Assembly (NCBI GenBank): GCA_905478465.1
Contig: CAJQIN010000012.1
Span: forward strand, 1-32,889
Direction: 5' to 3'
Length of the DNA stretch: 32,889 bases
From: Minisyncoccota bacterium
Lineage (GTDB): Bacteria > Patescibacteriota > Minisyncoccia > Phycocordibacterales > CAJQIN01
Shown here: positions 7,599 to 16,620 of the stretch, in pieces
How positions within the stretch are numbered: position 1 is the stretch's first letter
Layout of the letters: the number at the start of each line of letters is the position of its first letter
Translations under genes and position numbers: made by a program
Notes under the pieces: model-generated
Seen by the model: only the letters and a program-made list of their open reading frames with translations
The model's database searches: none
Told to the model about the DNA's origin: nothing

Positions 7599-8918
7599 TT
7601 AATTTTTTGGTAAATATGACATGGGATCAAAGTACGCATCAGTTGAAGCAACAGGAAGATATACTTGTGCCAGACCACAGTTTGTCTTTCCAAAAATAAC
7701 ATCTGAACGTTTTATTTGGACAGCGTCTCTTGCAAAGACTGTGAGGTGTAAGTGTGGGCCTGTTGAGTAACCTGTGTTTCCACTGTAACCAATTATATCA
7801 CTTGTGCTGATATTTTGTCCTGATTGCGTAGTAACAGATGAAAGGTGTGCATAAAGAGTTGTTAGTCCATTTTCGTGATCCACAAGTACCCATTTTCCAT
7901 ATGAAAGACAGCTTCCAACATCAGTGTTACCTGTTCCTCGCACTGTTCCAGATGCTGTTGAGTAAAGAGGTGTTCCTGATGGCAAACCGAAATCTGTTCC
8001 GTTGTGAAAAGGACGTCCGTACACTTGAGGGTTATTTTTTGCAAATGCTGTTCCTCCAAATTCTTGAGTAAGTATTGCAAAAGGATTAAATTTTGAGGTA
8101 TTAAATGGCCATGAAAATACCGCGGTACCTTGTTGAGGAATACTATTTGGATCAAGAATATATTGTAATTGTGATTCAAAGTCTTGTAACAGTTGTTCAA
8201 ATTCTTCACGAGTTTTTTTTCTTTCAGCAAGAAGGGCTTGGTAGTTGGACTCTTTGTTTGCTGTCTGGGTTAAAAGTATATCTTTATTTTTTTTAGTTTC
8301 GTCAACAGCCTGTTTTTGATAGGATAGATTTTTCTGGAAGGTTATAAGCTCTTTTTTTTGTTCTTCAGTATCTTGTTTTTTTTCACTTAGAACTTTTTTT
8401 AGTACTTCTAGTTCGTTGATAGACTCTTGAATACTTGCTTGAACTTCTTGAAGTTCACTAATTTGTCCCCAAAAATCAGAAATATTATCATATGCCAATA
8501 ATGTTTCGAGTGTAGAAACATCATCTGAAAAAGATATTTTTCTAAGAGTTTCAGAAATAGTTGATTTGTTGCTTGTGATACGAGATTCTTTATCATTTAT
8601 TTCATCAGAAAGTTGATCTATTGTGAGATTTGTTTTTGAAATCTGATTCTCTGTTTTTTGTATTTCAGTAGAAAATTTTTGACGAGTAACATTGAGTTCA
8701 TTAATGGCTTTTTGCAAAGTTTGTTTTTCGGCACCTACTGTAGTGAGCTGTTTTTCGTATTTGGCAATTTCTGCATCAAGTTTATCTATTTCCTCATTGT
8801 AATTACTAATTTTTTCCCTCAGCTCGGTGGCAGTATCTGCCAACACAAAATTTTGCCCTACAATTAAGGTGGTCAAAAAAATAATGCTTCCTAGTATAAG
8901 AAGGTTTCTACTACGCAT
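7599..8918 (-). CDS. M23 family peptidase with N-terminal coiled coil (murein hydrolase/EnvC-like)
   Basis: Signal peptide, long coiled coil, HNGTDFGLPSGTPLYSTASGTV...VLVDHENGLTTLYAHLSS...GYSGNTGYSTGPHLHLTVF. Confidence 0.93.
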   Translation of the reverse strand: MRSRNLLILGSIIFLTTLIVGQNFVLADTATELREKISNYNEEIDKLDAEIAKYEKQLTTVGAEKQTLQKAINELNVTRQKFSTEIQKTENQISKTNLTIDQLSDEINDKESRITSNKSTISETLRKISFSDDVSTLETLLAYDNISDFWGQISELQEVQASIQESINELEVLKKVLSEKKQDTEEQKKELITFQKNLSYQKQAVDETKKNKDILLTQTANKESNYQALLAERKKTREEFEQLLQDFESQLQYILDPNSIPQQGTAVFSWPFNTSKFNPFAILTQEFGGTAFAKNNPQVYGRPFHNGTDFGLPSGTPLYSTASGTVRGTGNTDVGSCLSYGKWVLVDHENGLTTLYAHLSSVTTQSGQNISTSDIIGYSGNTGYSTGPHLHLTVFARDAVQIKRSDVIFGKTNCGLAQVYLPVASTDAYFDPMSYLPKN

Positions 8919-10254
8919 GTAATTTAAGTATAGCAGCTTGAATGCGTTTCAAGGAAACATTTTTTCCTAGAATTTCCAGGAGCATAAATGGATCAGGTGA
9001 TTTATCTTTGCCAGATAAAGCAACACGAAGAGGCCAAAGGACTTCCCCTCTTCCCTCTTGTTCAGCAAAATCCCACACAATATTTTTTACCTCGTCGCGC
9101 GTGGGTTCTTCTGGCATTTCCATTAAAAGTATGGCTACTGCTGAGAGTCTCTCGGATGTCTTTTCATAAGATGGTTCTTTTTTCCAGAGAAGCATTTCAG
9201 TGGCATATTCTATTTCTTTATTAAGATATGAAAATTCACCACTTTTAAAGGCTTTAGACATGTCTTCAGTGGTCTCTATACGCTCAAAAATGACTTCAGA
9301 GGCTCTTTTTAAGGCATATTCGTCTATGATACTAGTATCTACAAATTTCCTTATAATTTCCTGTTTTTTGTCTTCAGGAAGCATCTTAAGATATTCTTTA
9401 TTAAACCAGTTAAGTTTTTCCTCATTAAAGATAGCTCCTCCTTTTTGTGTGCGAGAAATATCAAAATCCTTTAATAATTCATCTAGACTATATATTTCTT
9501 TGTCAGTTCCTGGATTCCATCCCAGTAGAGCCAATAGATTAATGACTGCTTCTGGAAGGTATCCTTTTTCACGTATTTCTTTGATAGAAATTGCTCCATT
9601 TCTTTTCGACAGTTTACTTCGATCAGGTGCAAGCATTAGTGGTAGATGTGCGTAGGTAGGTATCTGAAAACCAAGCGCTTCTTGAATAAGTATCTGCCTA
9701 GGTGTATTTGAGATATGATCATCTCCACGAACAATATGTGTTATTCCCATGTCAGCATCGTCTACAACAACCGCAAGATGAAATAGCGGTTCAGTCATAC
9801 TTTTTGCAATAACAAAATCTTTTAAGTCGGTGGTATCAAAAGTTATGTCTCCACGGATTAGATCAGTGAACGTTACTTTTTTATTTGGATTTTTAAAGCG
9901 GATTACTTCTGACCGTCCACCTTCTTTCACTTCTGTTTCTTTTGAAATGTAGGCATGTCCTGTATCTATAAGTTTTTGTAAATATTCCTCGTGTTCTTTT
10001 GTGCGTTCAGATTGTTTATACGTTTCGTCAAATGAAATTCCGAGCCACGCAGCACTTTTATATATGTCTTGTTCGTATTCAGGCTTGCTACGCTCTTTGT
10101 CAGTATCCTCTATTCTAAGAATACATTTTCCTTTGTGTTGTTTGGCAAATAGATAACTAAAAAGCGCCGTACGATAGTTTCCAAGTGTTAAGTATCCTGT
10201 TGGTGACGGAGCAAAACGGGTAACTATATTTGATTGTGCTGATGTGTGTTCCAT
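8911..10254 (-). CDS. gltX: Glutamyl-tRNA synthetase
   Basis: TRFAPSPTGYLTLGNYRTALFSYLFA, RIEDTDKERSKPEY, KLSKRNGAISI. Confidence 0.96.
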   Translation of the reverse strand: MEHTSAQSNIVTRFAPSPTGYLTLGNYRTALFSYLFAKQHKGKCILRIEDTDKERSKPEYEQDIYKSAAWLGISFDETYKQSERTKEHEEYLQKLIDTGHAYISKETEVKEGGRSEVIRFKNPNKKVTFTDLIRGDITFDTTDLKDFVIAKSMTEPLFHLAVVVDDADMGITHIVRGDDHISNTPRQILIQEALGFQIPTYAHLPLMLAPDRSKLSKRNGAISIKEIREKGYLPEAVINLLALLGWNPGTDKEIYSLDELLKDFDISRTQKGGAIFNEEKLNWFNKEYLKMLPEDKKQEIIRKFVDTSIIDEYALKRASEVIFERIETTEDMSKAFKSGEFSYLNKEIEYATEMLLWKKEPSYEKTSERLSAVAILLMEMPEEPTRDEVKNIVWDFAEQEGRGEVLWPLRVALSGKDKSPDPFMLLEILGKNVSLKRIQAAILKLHA

Positions 10255-10271
10255 GATTTTTTATATTTTGA

Positions 10272-11402
10272 TTATTCTTCGTGTTTTAATGCAAGATCAA
10301 TAATTTCTTGAGCAATTTTTTTACTTGCATCTGGCTGATTAAATACTTTAGTAGCTTCAATCATAGATGTGCGTGCTTCTTTGTTTTGAATCAATCTATC
10401 AACTTCTGAAATAATGATGTTTTTGGTAAGGTTTTTTTCTTCAATTACCTCACATGCACCAGCGTGTGCGTATGCAAAAGCATTCTGTCTCTGATGATCT
10501 CCGTTTGAGTCTGTTATGGGTACTAATATACTAGGGACATTCCAACTGGCTATCTCTGATATGGCACCTGCTCCCGATCGTGAAATAACAACATCAGCGG
10601 CACCTGCTGCCATGCGCATAGCAAGAGTATTTAGATAAGGAAACATCTTATAACGCTTTTTGTGTTTGTGGTGAAGAAGTGTGGCATGTGACATCTCTTG
10701 TGTTTGTAATTTGTTAGATGTCCCTACTTGATGAATAATTTGATATTTTTCAAGAAGTTGAGGGAGAGAATCAATAATAACATCATTAATAATCTCAGAA
10801 CCTTGAGATCCTCCCAGGATAAAAATAACAGGGATATTTTCCTCTAGCTGAAGAAATTCGAAAGCACCTTCTGGTGCTGGATGTTGAAGTTCTTTGCGTA
10901 CAGGATTTCCTGTATAAGCAACTTTTTCTTTATCAAAAAATTTTATTGTCTCGGGGAAAGCTATAGCAATTTTCTTTGCAAATTTACCAGCCCATTTGTT
11001 TACTCTTCCCGGTACTGTGTCTGATTCATGTATAACAACAGGAATACGTAAAATACGTGCAGCCAAAAGTGTTGGGAAGCTTGCATATCCCCCTTTTCCA
11101 AAGACTACATCTGGATAAATTTTGAACAGGGTCCATGTTGCTTGGATAACACCGTAAAAAATCTTAAACATGTCTATCACATTCATAATGGATCGATATC
11201 GCCGTCTCTTTCCTGAAGTATTCTGTATAAAAGTAATACTGTTATCGAACAGTAACCCTTCATCGTAAGGTTCTGTTGAAATATAGTACATGTCTACTGA
11301 TACGAGGCGTTCTTTTGCAGAAATGTCGTTGATACTTTGGGCGATAGATATGATTGGATAAAAATGTCCTCCTGATCCTCCTCCGGTAAATACAATTTTC
11401 AT
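10272..11402 (-). CDS. murG: UDP-GlcNAc:undecaprenyl-PP-MurNAc-pentapeptide GlcNAc transferase
   Basis: MKIVFTGGGSGGHFYPIISIAQ, FGKGGYASFPTLLAARILRIPVVIHESD, GGSQGSEIIND, SRSGAGAISEIASWNVPSILVP. Confidence 0.96.
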   Translation of the reverse strand: MKIVFTGGGSGGHFYPIISIAQSINDISAKERLVSVDMYYISTEPYDEGLLFDNSITFIQNTSGKRRRYRSIMNVIDMFKIFYGVIQATWTLFKIYPDVVFGKGGYASFPTLLAARILRIPVVIHESDTVPGRVNKWAGKFAKKIAIAFPETIKFFDKEKVAYTGNPVRKELQHPAPEGAFEFLQLEENIPVIFILGGSQGSEIINDVIIDSLPQLLEKYQIIHQVGTSNKLQTQEMSHATLLHHKHKKRYKMFPYLNTLAMRMAAGAADVVISRSGAGAISEIASWNVPSILVPITDSNGDHQRQNAFAYAHAGACEVIEEKNLTKNIIISEVDRLIQNKEARTSMIEATKVFNQPDASKKIAQEIIDLALKHEE

Positions 11403-11447
11403 GATTATTTTATTAGTGTCCAGTATTTGGTGCGCGAGTAAATGAAG

Positions 11448-12545
11448 CTACTTTTTAGCGTATTTTGAGATATTTAACACAATACCTATCTCAGCAAGTA
11501 CAACAAGTAGTGCTGTTCCTCCGTGACTTACAAATAGTAGCGGTGTTCCTATGAGCGGTACAATAGCAAGCATTGCTCCGATGTTGAGCAGTGATTGCAT
11601 GGTTATTAGTATAACAATTCCTGTCACGAGCAGTCTACCGAATATATCTGGAGCACGCGATGCTATACGGAGCCCTTGAAGTGCCAAAAATACAAAAAGA
11701 CCCACTAGAAAAATGCTTCCCACAAAGCCAAATTCTTCAGCATAAACAGCAAATATAGAATCTCCTATAGGCTCAGGAAGAAAGCTAAACTTTTGAACGC
11801 TTTGTCCAAAACCACGTCCAGTGAGTCCGCCGGATCCAATAGCGATGAGTGATTGTTCTATTTGATATGAAGACCCGAGGGAGTCTCTGTTAGGATGAAT
11901 AAAAGTTTCAATACGGGAAAGAACATGTGGGCGCATGAAAGCAATAACCGTAACACCAATGAGTGCAATAAGGATAATAGTGCTGAGATGTTTCCATTTG
12001 GCACCTGCTGTAAAAAGTAGGACAAAACCAAGAGTAAAAAGAATGATTAAAATATCATTATCATTTTGGATAAGTAGGATGCTCCCAATTATGCTCATTA
12101 TAATAAGAAAAGGTAGAACGCTAAACGAAAATTTATGTATTTTTTTGTGGGCACTTGATAGCCATGCAGAAAAATAAATTATAAAAGAAAACTTTAAGAG
12201 TTCTGAAGGTTGAAAAGTTGTTATTCCAAGATTAATCCAGCGCTGAGCCCCTCCGTGTGAAAGTCCGATACCGGGAACAAACACAAGAAGAGACAGAGCA
12301 AGAGAGATTAGGAGTAAATAAAAGGCATTCTTTTTCCAAAATGTATAATTGATATGTGAAGTAATGAAAGCTGCGATGAGGCCTCCTAATAATCCAAATA
12401 GAATCTGACTTCGAGCAACTGATCCAAAACTAGCCCCTTCTTTTGCTAGAAGTCCCATAGATGCAGAGGTAAATATAAAAATACCCACAACTGTTAAAAT
12501 AGCAACGGTAAAAAAAAATGGTTTATTATACGTACGTACTTGCAT
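11448..12545 (-). CDS. FtsW/RodA/SpoVE family SEDS protein
   Basis: Polytopic; GGAQRWINLG...FQPSELLKF, GLTGRGFGQSVQKFSFLPEPIGDSIFAVYAEEFGF, VPLIGTPLLFVSHGGTALL. Confidence 0.95.
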   Translation of the reverse strand: MQVRTYNKPFFFTVAILTVVGIFIFTSASMGLLAKEGASFGSVARSQILFGLLGGLIAAFITSHINYTFWKKNAFYLLLISLALSLLVFVPGIGLSHGGAQRWINLGITTFQPSELLKFSFIIYFSAWLSSAHKKIHKFSFSVLPFLIIMSIIGSILLIQNDNDILIILFTLGFVLLFTAGAKWKHLSTIILIALIGVTVIAFMRPHVLSRIETFIHPNRDSLGSSYQIEQSLIAIGSGGLTGRGFGQSVQKFSFLPEPIGDSIFAVYAEEFGFVGSIFLVGLFVFLALQGLRIASRAPDIFGRLLVTGIVILITMQSLLNIGAMLAIVPLIGTPLLFVSHGGTALLVVLAEIGIVLNISKYAKK

Positions 12546-12591
12546 TTACATTAGTATAACAGATAGATTTAAAATATTAGATTTAAATACT

Positions 12592-12627
12592 AAAAACACC
12601 AATTTTTTAAGAATTGGTGTTTTTTTA
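12592..12627. terminator. Bidirectional terminator-type hairpin
   Basis: AAAACACCAATT-TTTTAAG-AATTGGTGTTTTTTT. Confidence 0.8.
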
Positions 12628-12629
12628 TA

Positions 12630-12938
12630 TTATTTTTCTGAACCTTCTTTAGATATTCCCCAATTCCACTTTGGTTTTTCTCCTGTTTTATAGGCAATAC
12701 GAATAAAAGTTATCGTTAGTAGTATGACAGGTAAAACAAAAGTAAATATCGTCTCTTTTGTTGTTGAGTTTGCATCTAGAGTAAGAGCAAAAATAAACAC
12801 AAGAATAGCGTATCCAAAGGTAACTAACCATCCTTGTGGACGTGCTGGCGTCCATCCCCATCCATATAGTTTTCTTTTAAACCAATATCCTTCAGGATTA
12901 TCTTTAAGATATTCAATATATTTTTTTATGATATTCAT
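12630..12938 (-). CDS. Hypothetical membrane protein
   Basis: 102 aa, about three TM helices, conserved-looking GYWFKRKLYGWGWTPARPQGWL. Confidence 0.75.
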   Translation of the reverse strand: MNIIKKYIEYLKDNPEGYWFKRKLYGWGWTPARPQGWLVTFGYAILVFIFALTLDANSTTKETIFTFVLPVILLTITFIRIAYKTGEKPKWNWGISKEGSEK

Positions 12939-12974
12939 ATATTGTTATTATAACAGAATATAAAGGGTCTGTGT

Positions 12975-14036
12975 TTATCCTAGTAATCCAATTATAAGTC
13001 CCAAAATCGCACACATAACTCCTACAATCCAATACCGCATAGTGACTTTGTATGCAGGCCAACCGATAGCTTCAAAATGATGATGAATCGGAGCAGAAAG
13101 AAAAACCTTTTTGCCTCCACGAAACTTTTTTGACAGAACTTGAATAATGACAGATGCAGTAGTTAGAACAAGAGGAAATGCGATGATAGGTAGAACAATA
13201 AGTCCGTACCCTTCACCGAGTGAGTCTGTCATGAAGGCCACAACAGCCAGCGTGATGGTGAGGGCCATGGAACCTGTCTCAGACATGTAGAAACGTGCTG
13301 GTGGAATGTTGTACCACAGAAATGCTAAGAGTCCTCCTGATATTGCTGCACAAAAAGCAGCTAAATCGAACTGCTGCTGGTAAAACGCTAACCCTGCATA
13401 GGAAAGAAAAATAATACCGAAGATACCTCCTGCTAATCCATCAATACCGTCTATCACTCCTCCAGAATAAATTCCTAAGGTTACAATAATAAAAAGCGGG
13501 ATGATAAGCCATCCAATAAATAGATCGTCTATAAAAGGAAGTCCAATGCTTGCAATACTTAGTTTAAAGAAAAACCACAGTGATACAAGGAGTGCGACTG
13601 TCCCAACAATGAGTAGGCGTTTTTTTAAGGATAGTCCTCCGTTTCCTTTTTTTATTTCAAAAAAGTCATCGACAAGACCCGTAAGTGCTCCTATAAGAAG
13701 TGTTGCCACGGGTATCCATGTTTGGTTTCTACTTACGAAATCAAGTTTTTGTGTTATTTCCCCAGGAAAAACTTTTGAAATAATCCAAATTATAGACATG
13801 ACAATAAAAGCAGAAAGCCAGATAACAACTCCTCCCATTCGAGGCGTGTTTACTTCCCTATCTTTATGAAGAGAGTTAAAGACAGTTGTTTCTTTTCCTT
13901 CCATGTCTACTTTTCCGGCTTTCTTTTTCCACATTTTATTTTTGTAAAGAAAGTTTGTAATGGCCGGAGTAATAAGAATACCAATCATAAAAGTGGCAAA
14001 AGCTGGTATAAGTATTTTTATTATATCGATAATCAT
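12975..14036 (-). CDS. mraY: Phospho-N-acetylmuramoyl-pentapeptide transferase
   Basis: TPRMGGVVIW, DDFFEIKKGNGGLSLKKRLL, DGIDGLAGG, PIHHHFEAIGWPAYKVTMRYWI. Confidence 0.96.
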   Translation of the reverse strand: MIIDIIKILIPAFATFMIGILITPAITNFLYKNKMWKKKAGKVDMEGKETTVFNSLHKDREVNTPRMGGVVIWLSAFIVMSIIWIISKVFPGEITQKLDFVSRNQTWIPVATLLIGALTGLVDDFFEIKKGNGGLSLKKRLLIVGTVALLVSLWFFFKLSIASIGLPFIDDLFIGWLIIPLFIIVTLGIYSGGVIDGIDGLAGGIFGIIFLSYAGLAFYQQQFDLAAFCAAISGGLLAFLWYNIPPARFYMSETGSMALTITLAVVAFMTDSLGEGYGLIVLPIIAFPLVLTTASVIIQVLSKKFRGGKKVFLSAPIHHHFEAIGWPAYKVTMRYWIVGVMCAILGLIIGLLG

Positions 14037-14048
14037 GGGAATTAGTTG

Positions 14049-14996
14049 TTATTTTTCAGAAGATTGTAAATATTGTAATGTTGCTTCTGCTAATGTTACC
14101 ACGTCAGAGAAGCGTTCTTCAAATGTAGACCCCAGAACTACGATAATGAATGGTTGGTTAATACCTGGATCTATAACGACAGCCAAGTTTCCTCCTGCGA
14201 TATCTGTATATCCGGTTTTTGAACCGATAATTCCCGGTATCTCATTCAATACTTTATTAGTATTTTTTGCTATATGAGTATGTCCGTCTAAAGAAGTAAC
14301 GGTGTATTCTTTTTGTGCCGTGGGTTCCAAGATGTCTTTGTGGTATGTGAGAGTGTAGTCAAACATTTTAGCAACATCTTCTGCTGACCCAACAGCACTT
14401 GCTTCGGTTTCATTATATATATCAAGACCACTTTCATTTAAGAAAGACATATTAGAAAGTCCTAATTCATAAGCTTTGTTGTTCATATGAACGATAAAAG
14501 AAGAGCGACCCTTTGTTCGTGCACTCGGAGTTCCCTCTGCTATAGCTCCAGCTAAAGATGCTATAGCAGACATTCCATCATTTGATGATTCTATTAGACT
14601 AAAATCAAGAAGGTCTTTTAGTTTCCAGTGTTCATTGGGAAATAGACCACTTTCACCCTCTGACAGGATAGCCTCTGTGTTTATTGTTATTACTGTATTA
14701 TAAGGAATAAGATCAATTACTGTAAGTGCTGCCATTATTTTGGTAATAGATGCTAGAGGCAGAGCTTGTTTTGCATTTTTTGCAAAGATAGCTTTTTGAT
14801 TAGTTACGTCCCAAACAATTGCTGATTGAGCAACTACTTGTGTTGTCGGAAAATATTGAGTCTTAGATGATAATACTGTTTCTTGATTTGTATTTTTTAT
14901 ATCAGTAGCTGCAGAAGACAAAAAATATTCAAGTGTAATAATCACTAATACAAAAATAAGAACTATTCCTAATTGTTTATACTTCAGTTTCGTCAT
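14049..14996 (-). CDS. D-alanyl-D-alanine carboxypeptidase (S11, PBP5-like)
   Basis: SxxK (LPLASITKIMAA), SxN (ESSNDGMSA), KTG (GSKTGYTDIAGG). Start set to ATG 14996, overlapping the scpB end. Confidence 0.93.
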   Translation of the reverse strand: MTKLKYKQLGIVLIFVLVIITLEYFLSSAATDIKNTNQETVLSSKTQYFPTTQVVAQSAIVWDVTNQKAIFAKNAKQALPLASITKIMAALTVIDLIPYNTVITINTEAILSEGESGLFPNEHWKLKDLLDFSLIESSNDGMSAIASLAGAIAEGTPSARTKGRSSFIVHMNNKAYELGLSNMSFLNESGLDIYNETEASAVGSAEDVAKMFDYTLTYHKDILEPTAQKEYTVTSLDGHTHIAKNTNKVLNEIPGIIGSKTGYTDIAGGNLAVVIDPGINQPFIIVVLGSTFEERFSDVVTLAEATLQYLQSSEK

Positions 14997-15555
14997 TTTT
15001 TTCTTTTTGGAAATCTTCGAATTTCTGAACTTCAATATGTACTTGTCCGTATTCTGGCAGCTCTTCTTTCTTACTTACCCCAAGATGTGCAAGGAGTTCT
15101 GTTGTTGGTTTGTATACAAAACTGCGAGCATCATTTTTATTAGTTACCCTTTCAACGAGTCCTCGAATCATTAGGTTCCGAAGAATAAAAGAGGAATTAA
15201 CTCCTCGAATATAATCTATGTCTCTTTTAGGAACGGGTCCTCGATACAAAATAATAGCCAAAGTTTCTGTGCCAGCTTTTCCGAGATCTTTTGAAATGTC
15301 ATCTTTGATAATATTTTCAATAATTTTTCCAGCTTCAGGTGCACTTCGAAGTTCTAGCATGTCTTCTTTTGAAATAAGTCTAAGACCACGAGTTCTGAGT
15401 TTTTCATGAAGAACGGTGATTGCAGCATCTATTTCTTTTTCAGAAATAGATAATATTTCTGCCAGTTTTTTTCTTTTTACGGGCTCACCTTTAAAAAAAA
15501 GAATCGCTTCTATTTTGGCATCATTTGTTAAAGTCGGAATGTTTTCTTCGGGCAT
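14977..15555 (-). CDS. scpB: Segregation and condensation protein B
   Basis: KIEAILFFKGEPVKRKKLAEIL..., TLAIILYRGPVPKRDIDYIRGVNSSFILRNLMIRGLVER. Confidence 0.93.
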   Translation of the reverse strand: MPEENIPTLTNDAKIEAILFFKGEPVKRKKLAEILSISEKEIDAAITVLHEKLRTRGLRLISKEDMLELRSAPEAGKIIENIIKDDISKDLGKAGTETLAIILYRGPVPKRDIDYIRGVNSSFILRNLMIRGLVERVTNKNDARSFVYKPTTELLAHLGVSKKEELPEYGQVHIEVQKFEDFQKEKNDETEV

Positions 15556-15592
15556 ATTTTTAAGTATAGTTAAAATATTATCATATTAGTTA

Positions 15593-16342
15593 CTAGTATT
15601 TAGGTACTCCAACTTCCTGTGTTTCCATTTGTATATCATCAAAATGATTATTTTGTATTACAGAGACAACACCTTCTTTTACCAGCTCTAGCATGGCCAG
15701 AAAACTAACGACAACATGTATCTTTTCTTCTTTTGACATTGTGCCATTTTTCTTTCCCGAAAATTCACTAAAGCTCATCTTGAGACTGGTCATAACACGT
15801 TCGGTTAATTTTCCTATCATCTCATCAAGACTAATGACCTTTGTAACAATAGTTTTCGCTATTTTTTCTGTCTGAGGAAAACTAGCAATTACTCTTTGCA
15901 TACATTCGAACATTCCTTGGGGTGTTGTGTTTTCTTCTGGAGAAAACACAGGTTCTATATGCGGCTGTTTACTTCGAGCAAACATGATTTTTTTTCCAAA
16001 CATGTTTTGTACATGTAATGATAGATCTTTGATTCGCTGATACTCCTTGAGACGTTTTTCTAGATCTTCTATATCACTTTGTTCTTCATTTGAAAGTTCA
16101 AGAGTAGGAAGAAGTGTACGAGATTTAATGAGTGCAAGTGTAGAGGCTATAAGTATGAAGTGGGCACTTTCTGCAATCGGCATCTCATCATATGTCCGAA
16201 CGTACGATATAAAGTCATCTGTTACTTTTGAAAGAGAAACATCACTAACATGCATTTTTCTTTTTTCAATAAGGCTCAAGAGAAGGTCTAGTGGACCTTC
16301 AAATGTTTCTTGTTTGATACTGAAAGATGTGTTTAGTGTCAT
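15593..16342 (-). CDS. scpA: Segregation and condensation protein A
   Basis: FEGPLDLLLSLIEKRKMHVSDVSLSKVTDDFISYV, FILIASTLALIKSRTLLP. Confidence 0.94.
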   Translation of the reverse strand: MTLNTSFSIKQETFEGPLDLLLSLIEKRKMHVSDVSLSKVTDDFISYVRTYDEMPIAESAHFILIASTLALIKSRTLLPTLELSNEEQSDIEDLEKRLKEYQRIKDLSLHVQNMFGKKIMFARSKQPHIEPVFSPEENTTPQGMFECMQRVIASFPQTEKIAKTIVTKVISLDEMIGKLTERVMTSLKMSFSEFSGKKNGTMSKEEKIHVVVSFLAMLELVKEGVVSVIQNNHFDDIQMETQEVGVPKY

Positions 16343-16350
16343 TATTTTTA

Positions 16351-16620
16351 TTACAGATCTAGTTTTTTATAAAGTTTGCCAGTAAATAGAAGGATTATAA
16401 TTCCGAAGATAACCATAAGTATAGGATTGTCACGAAATATAGGTATATTATCGAAAATACGTTCAAAACCGGATAACACAAGAACAACTCCAGCTGTTAC
16501 AAGAAGAAGGAAAATGGTAGGAAAACGTTCAAGTGCTTTTCTTGGTCGTTCAACGGCATTATTAAACTTATTTTTTGCAGCCTCCTCTATTTTGCTTATA
16601 TTATTTGTTATTTTTTCCAT
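16351..16620 (-). CDS. Small two-TM membrane protein
   Basis: MEKITNNISKIEEAAKNKFNNAVERPRKALERFPTIFLLLVTAGVVLVLSGF...; start moved to ATG 16620; overlaps the aspS 3' end by 20 nt. Confidence 0.7.
   Translation of the reverse strand: MEKITNNISKIEEAAKNKFNNAVERPRKALERFPTIFLLLVTAGVVLVLSGFERIFDNIPIFRDNPILMVIFGIIILLFTGKLYKKLDL

Noticed and set aside
9200-9655. 151-aa plus-strand ORF (and others such as 13501-13869, 18566-19039, 30304-30708, 31457-31774)
   Set aside because: Shadow ORFs opposite gltX, mraY, thrS, dnaK/dnaJ; no independent coding evidence.
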